Below, one piece after another: positions 1 through 6,581 of a DNA stretch of 6,766 bases (position 1 is its first letter; every line of letters begins with the position of its first letter). Origin of the DNA: Clostridiales bacterium (GTDB lineage Bacteria; Bacillota; Clostridia; Oscillospirales; Butyricicoccaceae); NCBI GenBank assembly GCA_004555915.1, contig SFJM01000067.1, forward strand, positions 1 to 6,766. The letters run 5' to 3'. The position numbers were made by a program, and so were the translations under genes. Under the pieces are notes generated by a model. The model made no database searches. It saw nothing but the letters and a program-made list of their open reading frames with translations, and was not told the DNA's origin.

Positions 1-532
1 ACAGCAGGCACTTGGGATAGGAGGCAGCCGGCATGTTTTTTGCCGCTGCAATCGCTTTCGGGTCCTTTTCCGGCTTGGACAGGTTGATGGTGATGTCCAG
101 ATCTCCGTATTCTGTGGGAGCTACCCACTTGACATCCTTTGCAATGCGGTCACGGCGGATATAATTGGTATCCTGACTGAATTTGTAATACCAGTCGGTA
201 GCTGCCTGCGGGTTTTCCTCATACAGATCAAAGAATTTTTTCTGTATCTGGCTCGGCATCGGCGTAATGGCACCCATCAGCTTGGTATCAAACAGGTCAC
301 GATAGACAATGCTGTTTTCGGTCAGTGCACCGGTTTCCAGAGCACAGTCACATAACCGGTTCAATATTTCCGGCAGATCAATGTCACCAATTTCCTCCTG
401 CGGTTCCTCATAGGAATCCATCTGCAAGGTCTCCAACAGCTGGTTGACTGCCCATGCTTCATCAGATGGGGACAGCATACCGGTACGGATGCCATAGGTA
501 ACCAGTTTTTTGATGCTCATATAATCCAGCAT
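1..532 (-). CDS. galT: UDP-glucose--hexose-1-phosphate uridylyltransferase, class II (5' part, runs off the left edge)
   Basis: Cytoplasmic enzyme of the Leloir pathway that swaps the UMP group between UDP-glucose and galactose-1-phosphate, giving UDP-galactose and glucose-1-phosphate. The first 177 codons are visible and open to the window edge. Recognition rests on stretches typical of the Firmicutes (class II) GalT family: LFDTKLMGAITPMPSQI (about residues 80-96), YKFSQDTNYIRRDRIAKDVKW (116-136) and YGDLDITINLSKPEKDPKA (142-160), ending in YPKCLL. Class II proteins are usually near 490-500 residues, so roughly the C-terminal two thirds, with the catalytic histidine region, lies outside. 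The ATG at 532 is chosen because AGGAGG (538-543) precedes it by 5 nt; a second ATG at 520 lacks such a site. The start lies 10 bp after galE, and its ribosome site overlaps the galE stop codon by one base, which suggests translational coupling. No frameshift is visible. Confidence 0.95.
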   Translation of the reverse strand, partial: MLDYMSIKKLVTYGIRTGMLSPSDEAWAVNQLLETLQMDSYEEPQEEIGDIDLPEILNRLCDCALETGALTENSIVYRDLFDTKLMGAITPMPSQIQKKFFDLYEENPQAATDWYYKFSQDTNYIRRDRIAKDVKWVAPTEYGDLDITINLSKPEKDPKAIAAAKNMPAASYPKCLL

Positions 533-542
533 ATGATCCTCC

Positions 543-1532
543 TTAGTCCGCAAAGCCATTCGGATGGTTTTTATGCCAGTTCCATGCGGTTTCGATGATT
601 TCCCGCAGGTCAGCATGCTCCGGATGCCAGCCAAGGACGGTACGTGCCTTTTCACTGGAAGCAATCAGCTGCGCCGGGTCGCCTGCACGGCGCGGGGTGG
701 TCTTTGCCGGAATCGGATGCCCGGTCACTTCACGTGCGGTATCAATGACTTCCTTTACCGTGAAGCCCACACCATTTCCCAGATTAAAGATATTGCTTTC
801 GCCGCCGTTCATCAGATAATCCATAGCCAGAATATGTGCCTGTGCCAGGTCGGTCACATGGATGTAGTCACGGATACAGGTGCCGTCCTTGGTGTCATAG
901 TCATCGCCGAAGATGGAGATAAATTCACGCTTGCCATTGGGTACCTGCAGAATCAGCGGAATCAGATGGGATTCCGGATTATGTGCCTCGCCAATTTTGC
1001 CGGAAACATGGGCGCCGCAGGCATTGAAATACCGCAGGGACACAAACCGCAGTCCATGGGCCAGACCGGTCCACTTGAACATCTTCTCCATGGACAGCTT
1101 GGTTTCACCGTAGCAGTTAGTAGGCTCGGTGCGGTCGGTTTCCAGAATCGGCACGCGCTCCGGCTCGCCATAGGTAGCAGCGGTGGAGGAGAACACGATT
1201 TTGTCAATGCCATGTGCCACCATGGATTCCAGCAGCACCTTGGTGCCGCACAGGTTGTTATCATAATACTTCAGCGGATTGGTCATGGACTCGCCTACCA
1301 GAGAGTTTGCAGCGAAATGGATCACGCCATCAATCTGTTCATTGTCAAAAACAGAATCAATAAATGCTCTGTCACGGATATCGCCCTGATAGAATTTTGC
1401 CTCCGGGTGAACCGCCTCAATGTGGCCGGTTTCCAGATTGTCCGCAATAACGACCTCTTTGCCTGCGTCAATGAGTTCATATACGGTATGGGATCCAATA
1501 TAGCCCGCTCCGCCTAATACCAGAATTGCCAT
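543..1532 (-). CDS. galE: UDP-glucose 4-epimerase
   Basis: Interconverts UDP-galactose and UDP-glucose with bound NAD, closing the Leloir pathway and supplying UDP-galactose for envelope glycans. It is a 329-residue extended short-chain dehydrogenase, the usual GalE length. Visible are the NAD-binding GGAGYIG (residues 7-13, glycines 7, 10 and 13), the acidic DN at 31-32 after the second strand, FSSTAATYG (114-122), the catalytic pair Tyr141/Lys145 in YGETK, RDYIHVTDLA (221-230) and RRAGDPA (281-287). The ATG at 1532 is preceded by AGGAGG (1541-1546) with 8 nt spacing. It sits 21 bp after galK and 10 bp before galT on the same strand, so the three form one operon. By hand alignment, the position of the E. 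coli gatekeeper Tyr299 is Leu289. This might loosen the active site for N-acetylated sugars, but that is inference. Confidence 0.97.
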   Translation of the reverse strand: MAILVLGGAGYIGSHTVYELIDAGKEVVIADNLETGHIEAVHPEAKFYQGDIRDRAFIDSVFDNEQIDGVIHFAANSLVGESMTNPLKYYDNNLCGTKVLLESMVAHGIDKIVFSSTAATYGEPERVPILETDRTEPTNCYGETKLSMEKMFKWTGLAHGLRFVSLRYFNACGAHVSGKIGEAHNPESHLIPLILQVPNGKREFISIFGDDYDTKDGTCIRDYIHVTDLAQAHILAMDYLMNGGESNIFNLGNGVGFTVKEVIDTAREVTGHPIPAKTTPRRAGDPAQLIASSEKARTVLGWHPEHADLREIIETAWNWHKNHPNGFAD

Positions 1533-1553
1533 GATTTTCTCCTCCTCTTTCTC

Positions 1554-2849
1554 TTATGACATCAATACCACGCCGCCCGCCGGTCGGATGGTCAGTACAT
1601 GGCACATATCCTTACCCAGCACGGATTCCATTGTTGTCTTAAAATAGGTAAGCATATCGTTCGGCACAAGTGCCTGAATGGTTCCCGCAAAGCCGCCGCC
1701 ATGCACACGGACAGCTCCACGGTCACCGAGAATATTCTCTGCCAGCGCCAACGCGATCGACATGTCCTGCTTTTCCGGATTCACACCTGCATACACATTC
1801 TGCAGATACATAGCCGAAGAACGTCCGGAGCGGCGAACCATCTGACGAAAGCGTTCAAAATTGCCCTTCTGCAGTGCTTCCTTTTCTTCCACCGCACGTC
1901 GGTTCTCAGAATAGAAATGCATCGCGCGAAGCACAGCCCTGTCACCATACTGTCTGCGAAGCGATGGTACTGCTTTCAGGAAATCCGCTTCTTCTACCTC
2001 ACTGAGAACCGTTTTTCCAAACGCACCGGCAACTTCACCCATTTCACGCGGGATGGCCGCATAATCACTGGTCAGTTCCGCATGGTCCCCGCCGGTGTCG
2101 ATGATGCACAGGGCGTGCTCACTTGCCCTCATATCATACGAAACCTGACACACCTTCAGATTTTCTTCCTCCTTAAAGTCAATCGCTACAATACCGCCTA
2201 CCGAGGAGGCCATCTGATCCATCAGACCGCATGGCTTGCCGAAGTAAATATTTTCCGCATACTGTCCGATTTTGGCGATATCAATCGCAGTCAGCTTACT
2301 GTCGCAGAAAAAGCGATTCATAATGACGCCAATCATGGTTTCATACGCCGCAGAGGAGGAAAGACCAGAGCCGCTGAGTACATTACTGGTCATATAAGCG
2401 TCAAAGCCCTGGATTTGGAAGCCATGCTTATGTGCCGCTGCCGCTACACCACGAATCAGGGCGGCAGTACGGTTGGTTTCATCCGGATGCGGTGTCAGGT
2501 CTGTCAAATCCACTTCATCCAGCGGATATCCTTCTGACTGTATCCGAATCACCATGCTGTCATTGGGTGCTGCGCAGGAAACAATGTCCAGATTGACACT
2601 GGCCGCCAGCACATTGCCACGCTGATGGTCGGTATGGTTTCCGCCTAATTCTGTTCTTCCCGGTGCGCTAAACAGCTCAATGCCGTTGGGCTGACCGAAG
2701 GTTGTGCAGAACCCGTCAATAACATGCAGCAATCTGCCGCGGTATTCTGCCACCTGGTCACCTCCGCCTGTGCATCCATACACATCGCAGATTTTTTCAT
2801 CCATTTTTCCAGTTCGGAGCGCAAGCTCTGCCTGTTCTGTAAGAATCAT
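1554..2849 (-). CDS. galK: Galactokinase (GHMP kinase family, variant sugar-binding signature)
   Basis: Phosphorylates galactose with ATP to galactose-1-phosphate, the entry step of the Leloir pathway, in the cytoplasm. The protein has 431 residues. The galactokinase signature is at 63-75 (PGRTELGGNHTDH), the GHMP phosphate loop at 158-168 (LSGSGLSSSAA), the catalytic-base motif CGLMDQ at 207-212 (Asp211) and the C-terminal HGGGFAGT at 383-390. Arg65, His72, Asp74 and Asp211 are kept. The usual GEHTDY is GNHTDH here, so the conserved Glu is Asn71. About 60 residues precede the signature, a longer N-terminus than in E. coli GalK. The neighbours galE and galT support galactose as substrate. The ATG at 2849 follows GAGGTG (2857-2862) with 7 nt spacing. 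This is the first gene of the leftward gal operon and faces away from the AraC-type regulator. A related sugar-1-kinase cannot be excluded on sequence alone. Confidence 0.93.
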   Translation of the reverse strand: MILTEQAELALRTGKMDEKICDVYGCTGGGDQVAEYRGRLLHVIDGFCTTFGQPNGIELFSAPGRTELGGNHTDHQRGNVLAASVNLDIVSCAAPNDSMVIRIQSEGYPLDEVDLTDLTPHPDETNRTAALIRGVAAAAHKHGFQIQGFDAYMTSNVLSGSGLSSSAAYETMIGVIMNRFFCDSKLTAIDIAKIGQYAENIYFGKPCGLMDQMASSVGGIVAIDFKEEENLKVCQVSYDMRASEHALCIIDTGGDHAELTSDYAAIPREMGEVAGAFGKTVLSEVEEADFLKAVPSLRRQYGDRAVLRAMHFYSENRRAVEEKEALQKGNFERFRQMVRRSGRSSAMYLQNVYAGVNPEKQDMSIALALAENILGDRGAVRVHGGGFAGTIQALVPNDMLTYFKTTMESVLGKDMCHVLTIRPAGGVVLMS

Positions 2850-2870
2850 CTACATTCACCTCATTTTTCA

Positions 2871-2899
2871 TTGCTCTGTTTTTTGATTGGATTTATAAT
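2871..2899 (+). promoter_or_regulatory. Candidate sigma-A promoter of the AraC-family gene
   Basis: TATAAT at 2894-2899 is a perfect -10 element. TTGCTC at 2871-2876 lies 17 nt upstream and matches the -35 consensus only in TTG. A second pairing in the same region is TTGATT (2883-2888, with T2883 and T2884 shared) and TATACA (2905-2910). Either would give a short leader before the ribosome site at 2924. Predicted by eye only. Confidence 0.45.
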
Positions 2900-2914
2900 A
2901 AAGATATACAATCA
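2884..2914. promoter_or_regulatory. Inverted repeat TGATTG-N19-CAATCA, candidate operator
   Basis: TGATTG at 2884-2889 and its exact complement CAATCA at 2909-2914 flank the -10 region in the galK/regulator gap. The half-sites are 25 bp apart from start to start. AraC-family proteins more often bind direct repeats, and six-base arms can arise by chance, so this is only a candidate regulator site. Confidence 0.3.
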
Positions 2915-2923
2915 CGAATGATC

Positions 2924-2928
2924 GGAGA
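2924..2928 (+). promoter_or_regulatory. Ribosome binding site fixing the regulator start at 2936
   Basis: GGAGA lies 7 nt before the ATG at 2936. The in-frame upstream ATG at 2918 is preceded only by AT-rich sequence with no purine-rich site, and the GGAGA would lie inside its coding region. The 2936 start is therefore preferred. Confidence 0.75.
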
Positions 2929-2935
2929 AACCAAC

Positions 2936-3811
2936 ATGGAAAAAAAATATGTATTATCCTTTGAAAATAAAGAACATCATTTTGAGGAACTGCATCTTAA
3001 TTTTTGTGGTCGGTCTGTCTGCCATCCCGGACATCATATCGGTCCCGCCGCACATCCATGCTATGTTCTTCACTATATTCTTGATGGAAAAGGCTCCTAT
3101 CAGGTCGATGGACGAACCTATTATCTCCACAAGGATCAGGGATTCCTCATGGAACCGGATATCATGTCCTCTTATGAAGCAGATCTGGAGGATCCCTGGA
3201 AATATCTGTGGATTGGGTTTGAAGGTTCCAAAGCAAAAGAACTGCTGCGTGAAATCGGTCTGGGCAACCAAACACTGACCTTTGATGCAAACTGCGGAGA
3301 ACAGCTGCTGTCTTACATCAATCGTATTTTAAACTGCGAACTGACAGGTATCGAACAGGAGCTCTATCTTCAAGCGCAGCTGTTTCACTTCTTATCCTGC
3401 CTGTCTCATGATTTTTCAACAAATCCCAATTTCTTTCAGCGTGACAAGCAAAACTATTATGTCCGGGCCGCTGAGGAATTTATCTGTGCGCATTTTTCGG
3501 AGGATATCAAGGTTCAGGATATTGCGGATGCCATCGGTATCAGCCGAAGCTATCTGACCATTTTGTTCCAGAATATTCTGCATTTATCTCCTAGTGATTA
3601 TCTTTCTGATTTTCGAATCACCCGCGCCCATGAACAGCTGCAGATTACCGATACACCGATCACAAAAATCTCCGAGAATGTGGGATACCAGAATCCGCTT
3701 GTGTTCACGCGGGCGTTCAAGAAGAAGATAGGTTTGACTCCTTCCCAGTACCGAAAATCTGTCCGGGAGGAACGGAAAATAAGCATTGAACAGATGCGAA
3801 GGAAAAAATAA
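2936..3811 (+). CDS. AraC-family transcriptional regulator, MsmR/RafR-like
   Basis: A 291-residue cytoplasmic DNA-binding regulator. The N-terminal half is a cupin-type sugar-sensing domain (about residues 24-100). It includes HYILDGKGSYQVDGRTYYL (46-64) and a stretch ending PWKYLWIGFEG (87-97), a pattern common in regulators of alpha-galactoside and related sugar genes (MsmR/RafR type). The C-terminal half is the AraC double helix-turn-helix: the first near 191-212 (IKVQDIADAIGISRSYLTIL...), the second near 241-265 (PITKISENVGYQNPLVFTRAF...), ending in the typical LTPSQYRK (267-274). It is divergent from galK with 86 bp between starts, so it most likely activates the gal operon when galactose or a galactoside is bound. 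Ligand and target are inferred, not shown. The last residues are lysine/arginine-rich. No strong terminator follows the TAA. Confidence 0.93.
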   Translation: MEKKYVLSFENKEHHFEELHLNFCGRSVCHPGHHIGPAAHPCYVLHYILDGKGSYQVDGRTYYLHKDQGFLMEPDIMSSYEADLEDPWKYLWIGFEGSKAKELLREIGLGNQTLTFDANCGEQLLSYINRILNCELTGIEQELYLQAQLFHFLSCLSHDFSTNPNFFQRDKQNYYVRAAEEFICAHFSEDIKVQDIADAIGISRSYLTILFQNILHLSPSDYLSDFRITRAHEQLQITDTPITKISENVGYQNPLVFTRAFKKKIGLTPSQYRKSVREERKISIEQMRRKK

Positions 3812-3826
3812 CCCTTCCAGGATAAC

Positions 3827-4010
3827 AACAAAAAGTATTGTTTTTTGTTCATTGTTCCAGTAAATTTTTGTTGGTATTTTTGTTAAAATCCCGTCTGTTT
3901 CATGTTTTATTTCCTTTTTGTTGTATAAATTATACATTTTTCCCTCGGTAAGCAAAAGTAACTGGCGTTTTATTTACCATACTTTTTGTTTACTCAATGA
4001 AAAACAAAAA
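3827..4010. repeat. Dispersed 8-bp motif TTTTTGTT, five direct and two inverted copies
   Basis: Exact TTTTTGTT occurs on the plus strand at 3842-3849, 3865-3872, 3877-3884, 3915-3922 and 3983-3990. The complement AACAAAAA occurs at 3827-3834 and 4003-4010. The outer inverted pairs can fold: 3827-3834 with 3842-3849, and 3983-3991 with 4002-4010 (9 bp). The motif is low in complexity, so the meaning is uncertain; the copies themselves are certain. Confidence 0.5.
3922..3936. promoter_or_regulatory. Perfect 7-1-7 palindrome TGTATAAATTATACA, operator-like
   Basis: TGTATAA and TTATACA are exact complements around one central A. The 7-1-7 shape is that of many dimeric repressor boxes (for example the Fur/PerR class), though the sequence is not a standard box I can name. 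It lies 110 bp after the regulator stop codon, with no gene start close downstream on either strand in the present layout. The IS insertion at 4049/4050 may have separated it from the gene it served. Confidence 0.4.
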
Positions 4011-4044
4011 ATCCGTTTTTTTGTGAGTTTGCATAGTTTTAGTA

Positions 4045-4049
4045 AATAT
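4045..4049. repeat. Left copy of a putative 5-bp target-site duplication (AATAT)
   Basis: AATAT directly precedes the TG end of the IS. The three bases after the right CA end (6764-6766) are AAT, as expected for a second copy cut by the window edge. IS21-family elements usually duplicate 4-8 bp. With three bases the match could be chance in AT-rich DNA. Confidence 0.5.
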
Positions 4050-4140
4050 TGTAAAAATCGGCACGTGAGCCCCATCTGCACGGACATTTAGCCCCAGCGT
4101 ATCGGAGAAATAGCTCCACCTTGCCGGCCAATAGCTCCAC
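4050..4140 (+). repeat. Left terminal inverted repeat with four iterated elements
   Basis: This end begins TGTAAAAATCG. Elements of consensus AGCYCCACCTTGCCGGA start at 4068, 4090, 4112 and 4133 (the last partial), with spacings 22, 22 and 21. In IS21-type elements such repeats at the ends are the likely transposase (IstA) binding sites. The innermost copy overlaps where a -35 for the istA promoter would lie. Confidence 0.85.
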
Positions 4141-4156
4141 ACTTAACAGTTTCCTC

Positions 4157-4162
4157 TATAAT
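4157..4162 (+). promoter_or_regulatory. Candidate -10 element of the istA promoter
   Basis: A perfect TATAAT lies 52 nt before the istA ATG. The position 16-18 nt upstream (about 4133-4140) is AGCTCCAC of the innermost terminal element and gives no recognisable -35. Transcription from here is therefore probably weak, or influenced by whatever binds that element. Confidence 0.45.
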
Positions 4163-4170
4163 AAATTTGG

Positions 4171-4188
4171 CACGGGATAATATCCGTG
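4171..4188 (+). promoter_or_regulatory. Near-perfect palindrome at the predicted istA transcription start
   Basis: CACGGGATAATATCCGTG pairs as CACGG(G)ATA with TATCCGTG, 8 bp with one bulged G. It begins 9 bp after the TATAAT and ends 12 nt before the istA ribosome site. It could be an operator, or a 5' mRNA hairpin that limits translation from outside transcripts. Role inferred only. Confidence 0.45.
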
Positions 4189-4200
4189 ACTACTATTGTT

Positions 4201-4205
4201 GGAGG
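4201..4205 (+). promoter_or_regulatory. istA ribosome binding site, fixes the start at 4214
   Basis: GGAGG lies 8 nt before the ATG at 4214. The alternative in-frame TTG at 4196 would put this site inside the coding sequence and has no purine-rich site of its own, so the ATG is preferred. Confidence 0.8.
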
Positions 4206-4213
4206 TCCTGAAA

Positions 4214-5767
4214 ATGGTGGACTACCGAGAAATCCTGAGGCTGGATAGCCTCAAAAGCAGCCAGCGATCTATTGCGGCGGCTGTAAGCAGTTCCAGACAT
4301 ACCATTCGAGATGTGCTTGCGGCAGCCAAAGAAAAGAACATTAGCTGGCCCATTGACTCAGACATAACGAATCTGGAGCTGGAACAGATTCTTTTCCCGG
4401 ACAGGTGCAGGAATTCCTGCCTGTATGTTGAGCCGGACTATCCCTATATTCACCGTGAGTTGGCAAAGCGGGGCGTGACCATGACACTGCTGTGGGAAGA
4501 ATACTGCAACAAATGTCACTCAGAAGGTTGCACTCCATACCAGTCCACTCAGTTCGGTGAGAAGTACCGGAAGTGGGCAAGGGTAACAAAAGCTACCATG
4601 CGTATTCAGCACAAGCCTGGAGATGCCATGGAAGTCGACTGGGCAGGCGATACGATTCCGGTATTTGACCCGGTAACTGGTGAGGAATCGGCAGCATATC
4701 TGTTCATTGCTGTGCTGCCCTGTAGCTGCTTCATCTATGCTGAAGCCTGTTCAGATATGAAAACAGAGAACTGGTTGCTGTGCCACGTTCATGCCTACAG
4801 ATACTTCGGCGGTGTTGCCCGACTGCTGATTCCAGATAATTGCAAGACTGGTGTAGTTTCTAACACTCGCTATGATACAATCCTGAACCGCAGCTATCAT
4901 GAGCTGGCAGAGCATTACGGTACAGCTGTTGTCCCAGCCAGAGTTCGCAAACCAAAGGATAAATCCCACGCAGAAGGTTCTGTCCGTTTTGCAGAAACAT
5001 GGATTATTGCTGCTTTGCGTAACCAAAAGTTCTTTTCAATCAGAGAAGTGAAAACCGCTGTTGCACAGAAGCTGGAGGAACTGAATAACAGGCCCTTCAA
5101 ACAGCGTACCGGCACTCGCCGAAGCGCCTACCTGGAGGAAGAAAAAGAATTTATGCTGCCGCTGCCTACCAGTGATTTTGAGCCTGCGGTGTGGTCTGCA
5201 GCTAAGGTGACTAACGATTATCTCGTCTCAGATGGGCGGAATAAGTATTCTGTTCCCTGCAATCTGATTGGAGAACGGGTAGATATTCGTGTTACACAGA
5301 ACATTATGGAGGTATTTTACCACGGAAGCCGGGTGACATCTCATCTACGGCTTCAGACGGTTCAGCGTGATCCGGTTGTCAAACCGGAACATATGCCGCC
5401 GGAACACCGGAAGTACCTAAACTACAACGCAGACAGCTTCAAGATGTGGGCAGCTACAGTTGGGCCTATGACCAGCAAAGTGATCCAGCATTTTCTCACT
5501 GCCGGAAAAGCTCCGGAGCAAGGCTACAAAACCTGTGCCAGCCTGATGAAACTGGAAAGTCGTTACAACGCAGAACGGTTGGAAAATGCCTGCAAATGTA
5601 TACTGGAATACAGTTCTATGCCCTCTGTCCGCAACATAAGCAGCATTTTGAAGAATGGGCAGGACAAGCTGCTTGTGCCGAAGGATGAAACGAATACCAG
5701 AGAAGCAAACAGTTACGGAATCACCCGTGGCGCTGCTTACTTCCGCAAGGGAGGTAAACAGAAATGA
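4214..5767 (+). CDS. istA: IS21-family transposase IstA (DDE type)
   Basis: Catalyses the cutting and joining of IS ends. The protein is 517 residues from the ATG at 4214, a usual IstA length. The N-terminal helix-turn-helix (about residues 2-38, SQRSIAAAVSSSRHTIRDVL) should bind the end repeats. The integrase-like core shows the DDE triad by motif: Asp142 in MEVDWAGD, Asp208 in LLIPDNCKTGV and Glu254 in DKSHAEGSV, the last two 46 residues apart. The rest is the C-terminal beta-rich part (RNKYSVPCNLIGERVDIRV, 342-360) and a tail ending RGAAYFRKGGKQK. The stop codon TGA (5765-5767) overlaps the istB start in ATGA, so the two proteins are probably translationally coupled. No frameshift or missing catalytic residue is seen, so it is predicted functional. 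Confidence 0.96.
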   Translation: MVDYREILRLDSLKSSQRSIAAAVSSSRHTIRDVLAAAKEKNISWPIDSDITNLELEQILFPDRCRNSCLYVEPDYPYIHRELAKRGVTMTLLWEEYCNKCHSEGCTPYQSTQFGEKYRKWARVTKATMRIQHKPGDAMEVDWAGDTIPVFDPVTGEESAAYLFIAVLPCSCFIYAEACSDMKTENWLLCHVHAYRYFGGVARLLIPDNCKTGVVSNTRYDTILNRSYHELAEHYGTAVVPARVRKPKDKSHAEGSVRFAETWIIAALRNQKFFSIREVKTAVAQKLEELNNRPFKQRTGTRRSAYLEEEKEFMLPLPTSDFEPAVWSAAKVTNDYLVSDGRNKYSVPCNLIGERVDIRVTQNIMEVFYHGSRVTSHLRLQTVQRDPVVKPEHMPPEHRKYLNYNADSFKMWAATVGPMTSKVIQHFLTAGKAPEQGYKTCASLMKLESRYNAERLENACKCILEYSSMPSVRNISSILKNGQDKLLVPKDETNTREANSYGITRGAAYFRKGGKQK

Positions 5768-6546
5768 CTACTCAGGCTACTGTGGATATGCTGCGAAATA
5801 TGAAAATGAGCGCAATGGCAACGGAATTGGAAAGGCAGCTGACCGATTCTGATTTTCATGATCTTGGTTTTGAGGAACGTCTCAATCTTCTGGTTACTGC
5901 GGAATGGAACCGCAGGCAGGGCAACAAAGTGAGTCGCCTTGTGAGAAACGCTCATTTCTCTGCACCTAATGCTGCCATTGAAGAGATTGAATACTTCGAG
6001 GACAGGAAACTGGACAAAGCACAGATGCTGCGCTTCTCTACCTGTCAATTCATTGAGGACGGCCACCACATTATTCTCAAAGGTGCGTCCGGCAACGGCA
6101 AGACCTACATTGCCTGTGCTTTGGGAAATGCTGCCTGCCGCCGTTTCAAATCTGTTCGCTATGTGCGGATGCCTGAGTTACTGGACGAATTAAGCATCGC
6201 CAGAGGCTGTGGAGAATTACAGAAGGTTCTGAAAGCTTACAAGAAAATTGAACTTCTGATCATTGATGAGTGGCTGATCCGTAGTTTGAATCCCCAGGAA
6301 TCCTACGATTTGCTGGAAATTGTAGAGGCCAGATGCGGACAGAAGCCCAGCCGATCTATCATTTTCTGTACTCAGTACGAAACAGAGGGTTGGTACAGAC
6401 GGATCAACCCTGACCCGGAAAGCGACAGCCCCATCTCTGAGGCGATTATGGATCGCATCATCCACAACGCTTACGATGTCATGGTTGGGGGCAGAATTTC
6501 TATGAGGGAACGCCACGGCTTAAACAGCGCCCAGAATAGCGAATGA
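5764..6546 (+). CDS. istB: IS21-family helper ATPase IstB
   Basis: An AAA+ ATPase related to DnaC/DnaA that works with IstA in transposition, assembling on target DNA and stimulating strand transfer. It has 260 residues, the usual family length. The N-terminal helical part (about 1-65, with EERLNLLVTAEWNRR) is the IS21 helper domain. Walker A is GASGNGKT at 107-114, Walker B LLIIDEW at 164-170 (Asp168, Glu169), the sensor-1 region SIIFCTQY at 198-205, and a probable arginine finger Arg231 in MDRIIHNAY. The C-terminal SMRERHG is typical of the family. GGGAGG (5749-5754) lies 9 nt before the ATG inside the istA end, and the start overlaps the istA stop by 4 bp. Chromosomal DnaC is excluded by the pairing with istA and by location between IS ends. 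Confidence 0.96.
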   Translation: MTTQATVDMLRNMKMSAMATELERQLTDSDFHDLGFEERLNLLVTAEWNRRQGNKVSRLVRNAHFSAPNAAIEEIEYFEDRKLDKAQMLRFSTCQFIEDGHHIILKGASGNGKTYIACALGNAACRRFKSVRYVRMPELLDELSIARGCGELQKVLKAYKKIELLIIDEWLIRSLNPQESYDLLEIVEARCGQKPSRSIIFCTQYETEGWYRRINPDPESDSPISEAIMDRIIHNAYDVMVGGRISMRERHGLNSAQNSE

Positions 6547-6581
6547 CCATAATGAACTGATTCACCAGTTTTATAACTGAC

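Larger units (their letters stand above)
2850..2935. promoter_or_regulatory. Divergent gal operon / araC-type regulator control region
   Basis: These 86 bp separate the starts of galK (leftward) and the AraC-family gene (rightward), so both promoters and any operators must lie here or run into the coding ends. The centre is very AT-rich (about 2876-2910). On the minus strand I see -10-like TATAAA (within 2892-2897) but no convincing -35 at 16-18 nt, which would fit an activator-dependent gal promoter. No catabolite-repression (cre) consensus was seen. The arrangement is seen; the regulation is inferred. Confidence 0.7.
3812..4049. other. AT-rich gene-free stretch between the regulator and the IS21 element
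   Basis: These 238 bp hold no credible gene. Open frames on the minus strand here overlap the end of the AraC gene, lack ribosome sites and match no family. The sequence is dominated by T runs and A runs, clearly poorer in GC than the flanking genes. It contains a perfect 15-bp palindrome, repeated TTTTTGTT motifs and some weak AT-only stems. No rho-independent terminator with a GC-rich stem is seen for the upstream gene. The IS inserted at its right edge. Confidence 0.7.

Noticed and set aside
564..1517. Long plus-strand open frame (317 codons) opposite galE
   Set aside because: It is antisense to a full GalE with all its motifs, has no family resemblance and no supporting ribosome site; it is a shadow frame.
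1599..2537. Long plus-strand open frame (312 codons) opposite galK
   Set aside because: Antisense to an intact galactokinase, with composition typical of a reversed frame and no recognisable domain.
3798..3849. Possible rho-independent terminator of the AraC-family gene
   Set aside because: The stems found (GAAGG/CCTTC across the stop codon, and AACAAAAA/TTTTTGTT) are short or almost purely AT, so a canonical terminator cannot be supported.
3584..3955. Minus-strand frame of 123 codons overlapping the end of the AraC gene and the AT-rich gap
   Set aside because: It has no ribosome site, is mostly the complement of the helix-turn-helix region and resembles nothing; it does not account for the gap.
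4068..4140. Repeats at both ends of the right-hand element as a possible CRISPR array
   Set aside because: The units are contiguous about 22-bp degenerate repeats without spacers, placed symmetrically at IS ends next to istA/istB.
5764..6546. Reading istB as a chromosomal DnaC helicase loader or as part of a new defence system
   Set aside because: The overlap with istA, the SMRERHG tail and the location between matched IS ends explain it fully as the IS21 helper.
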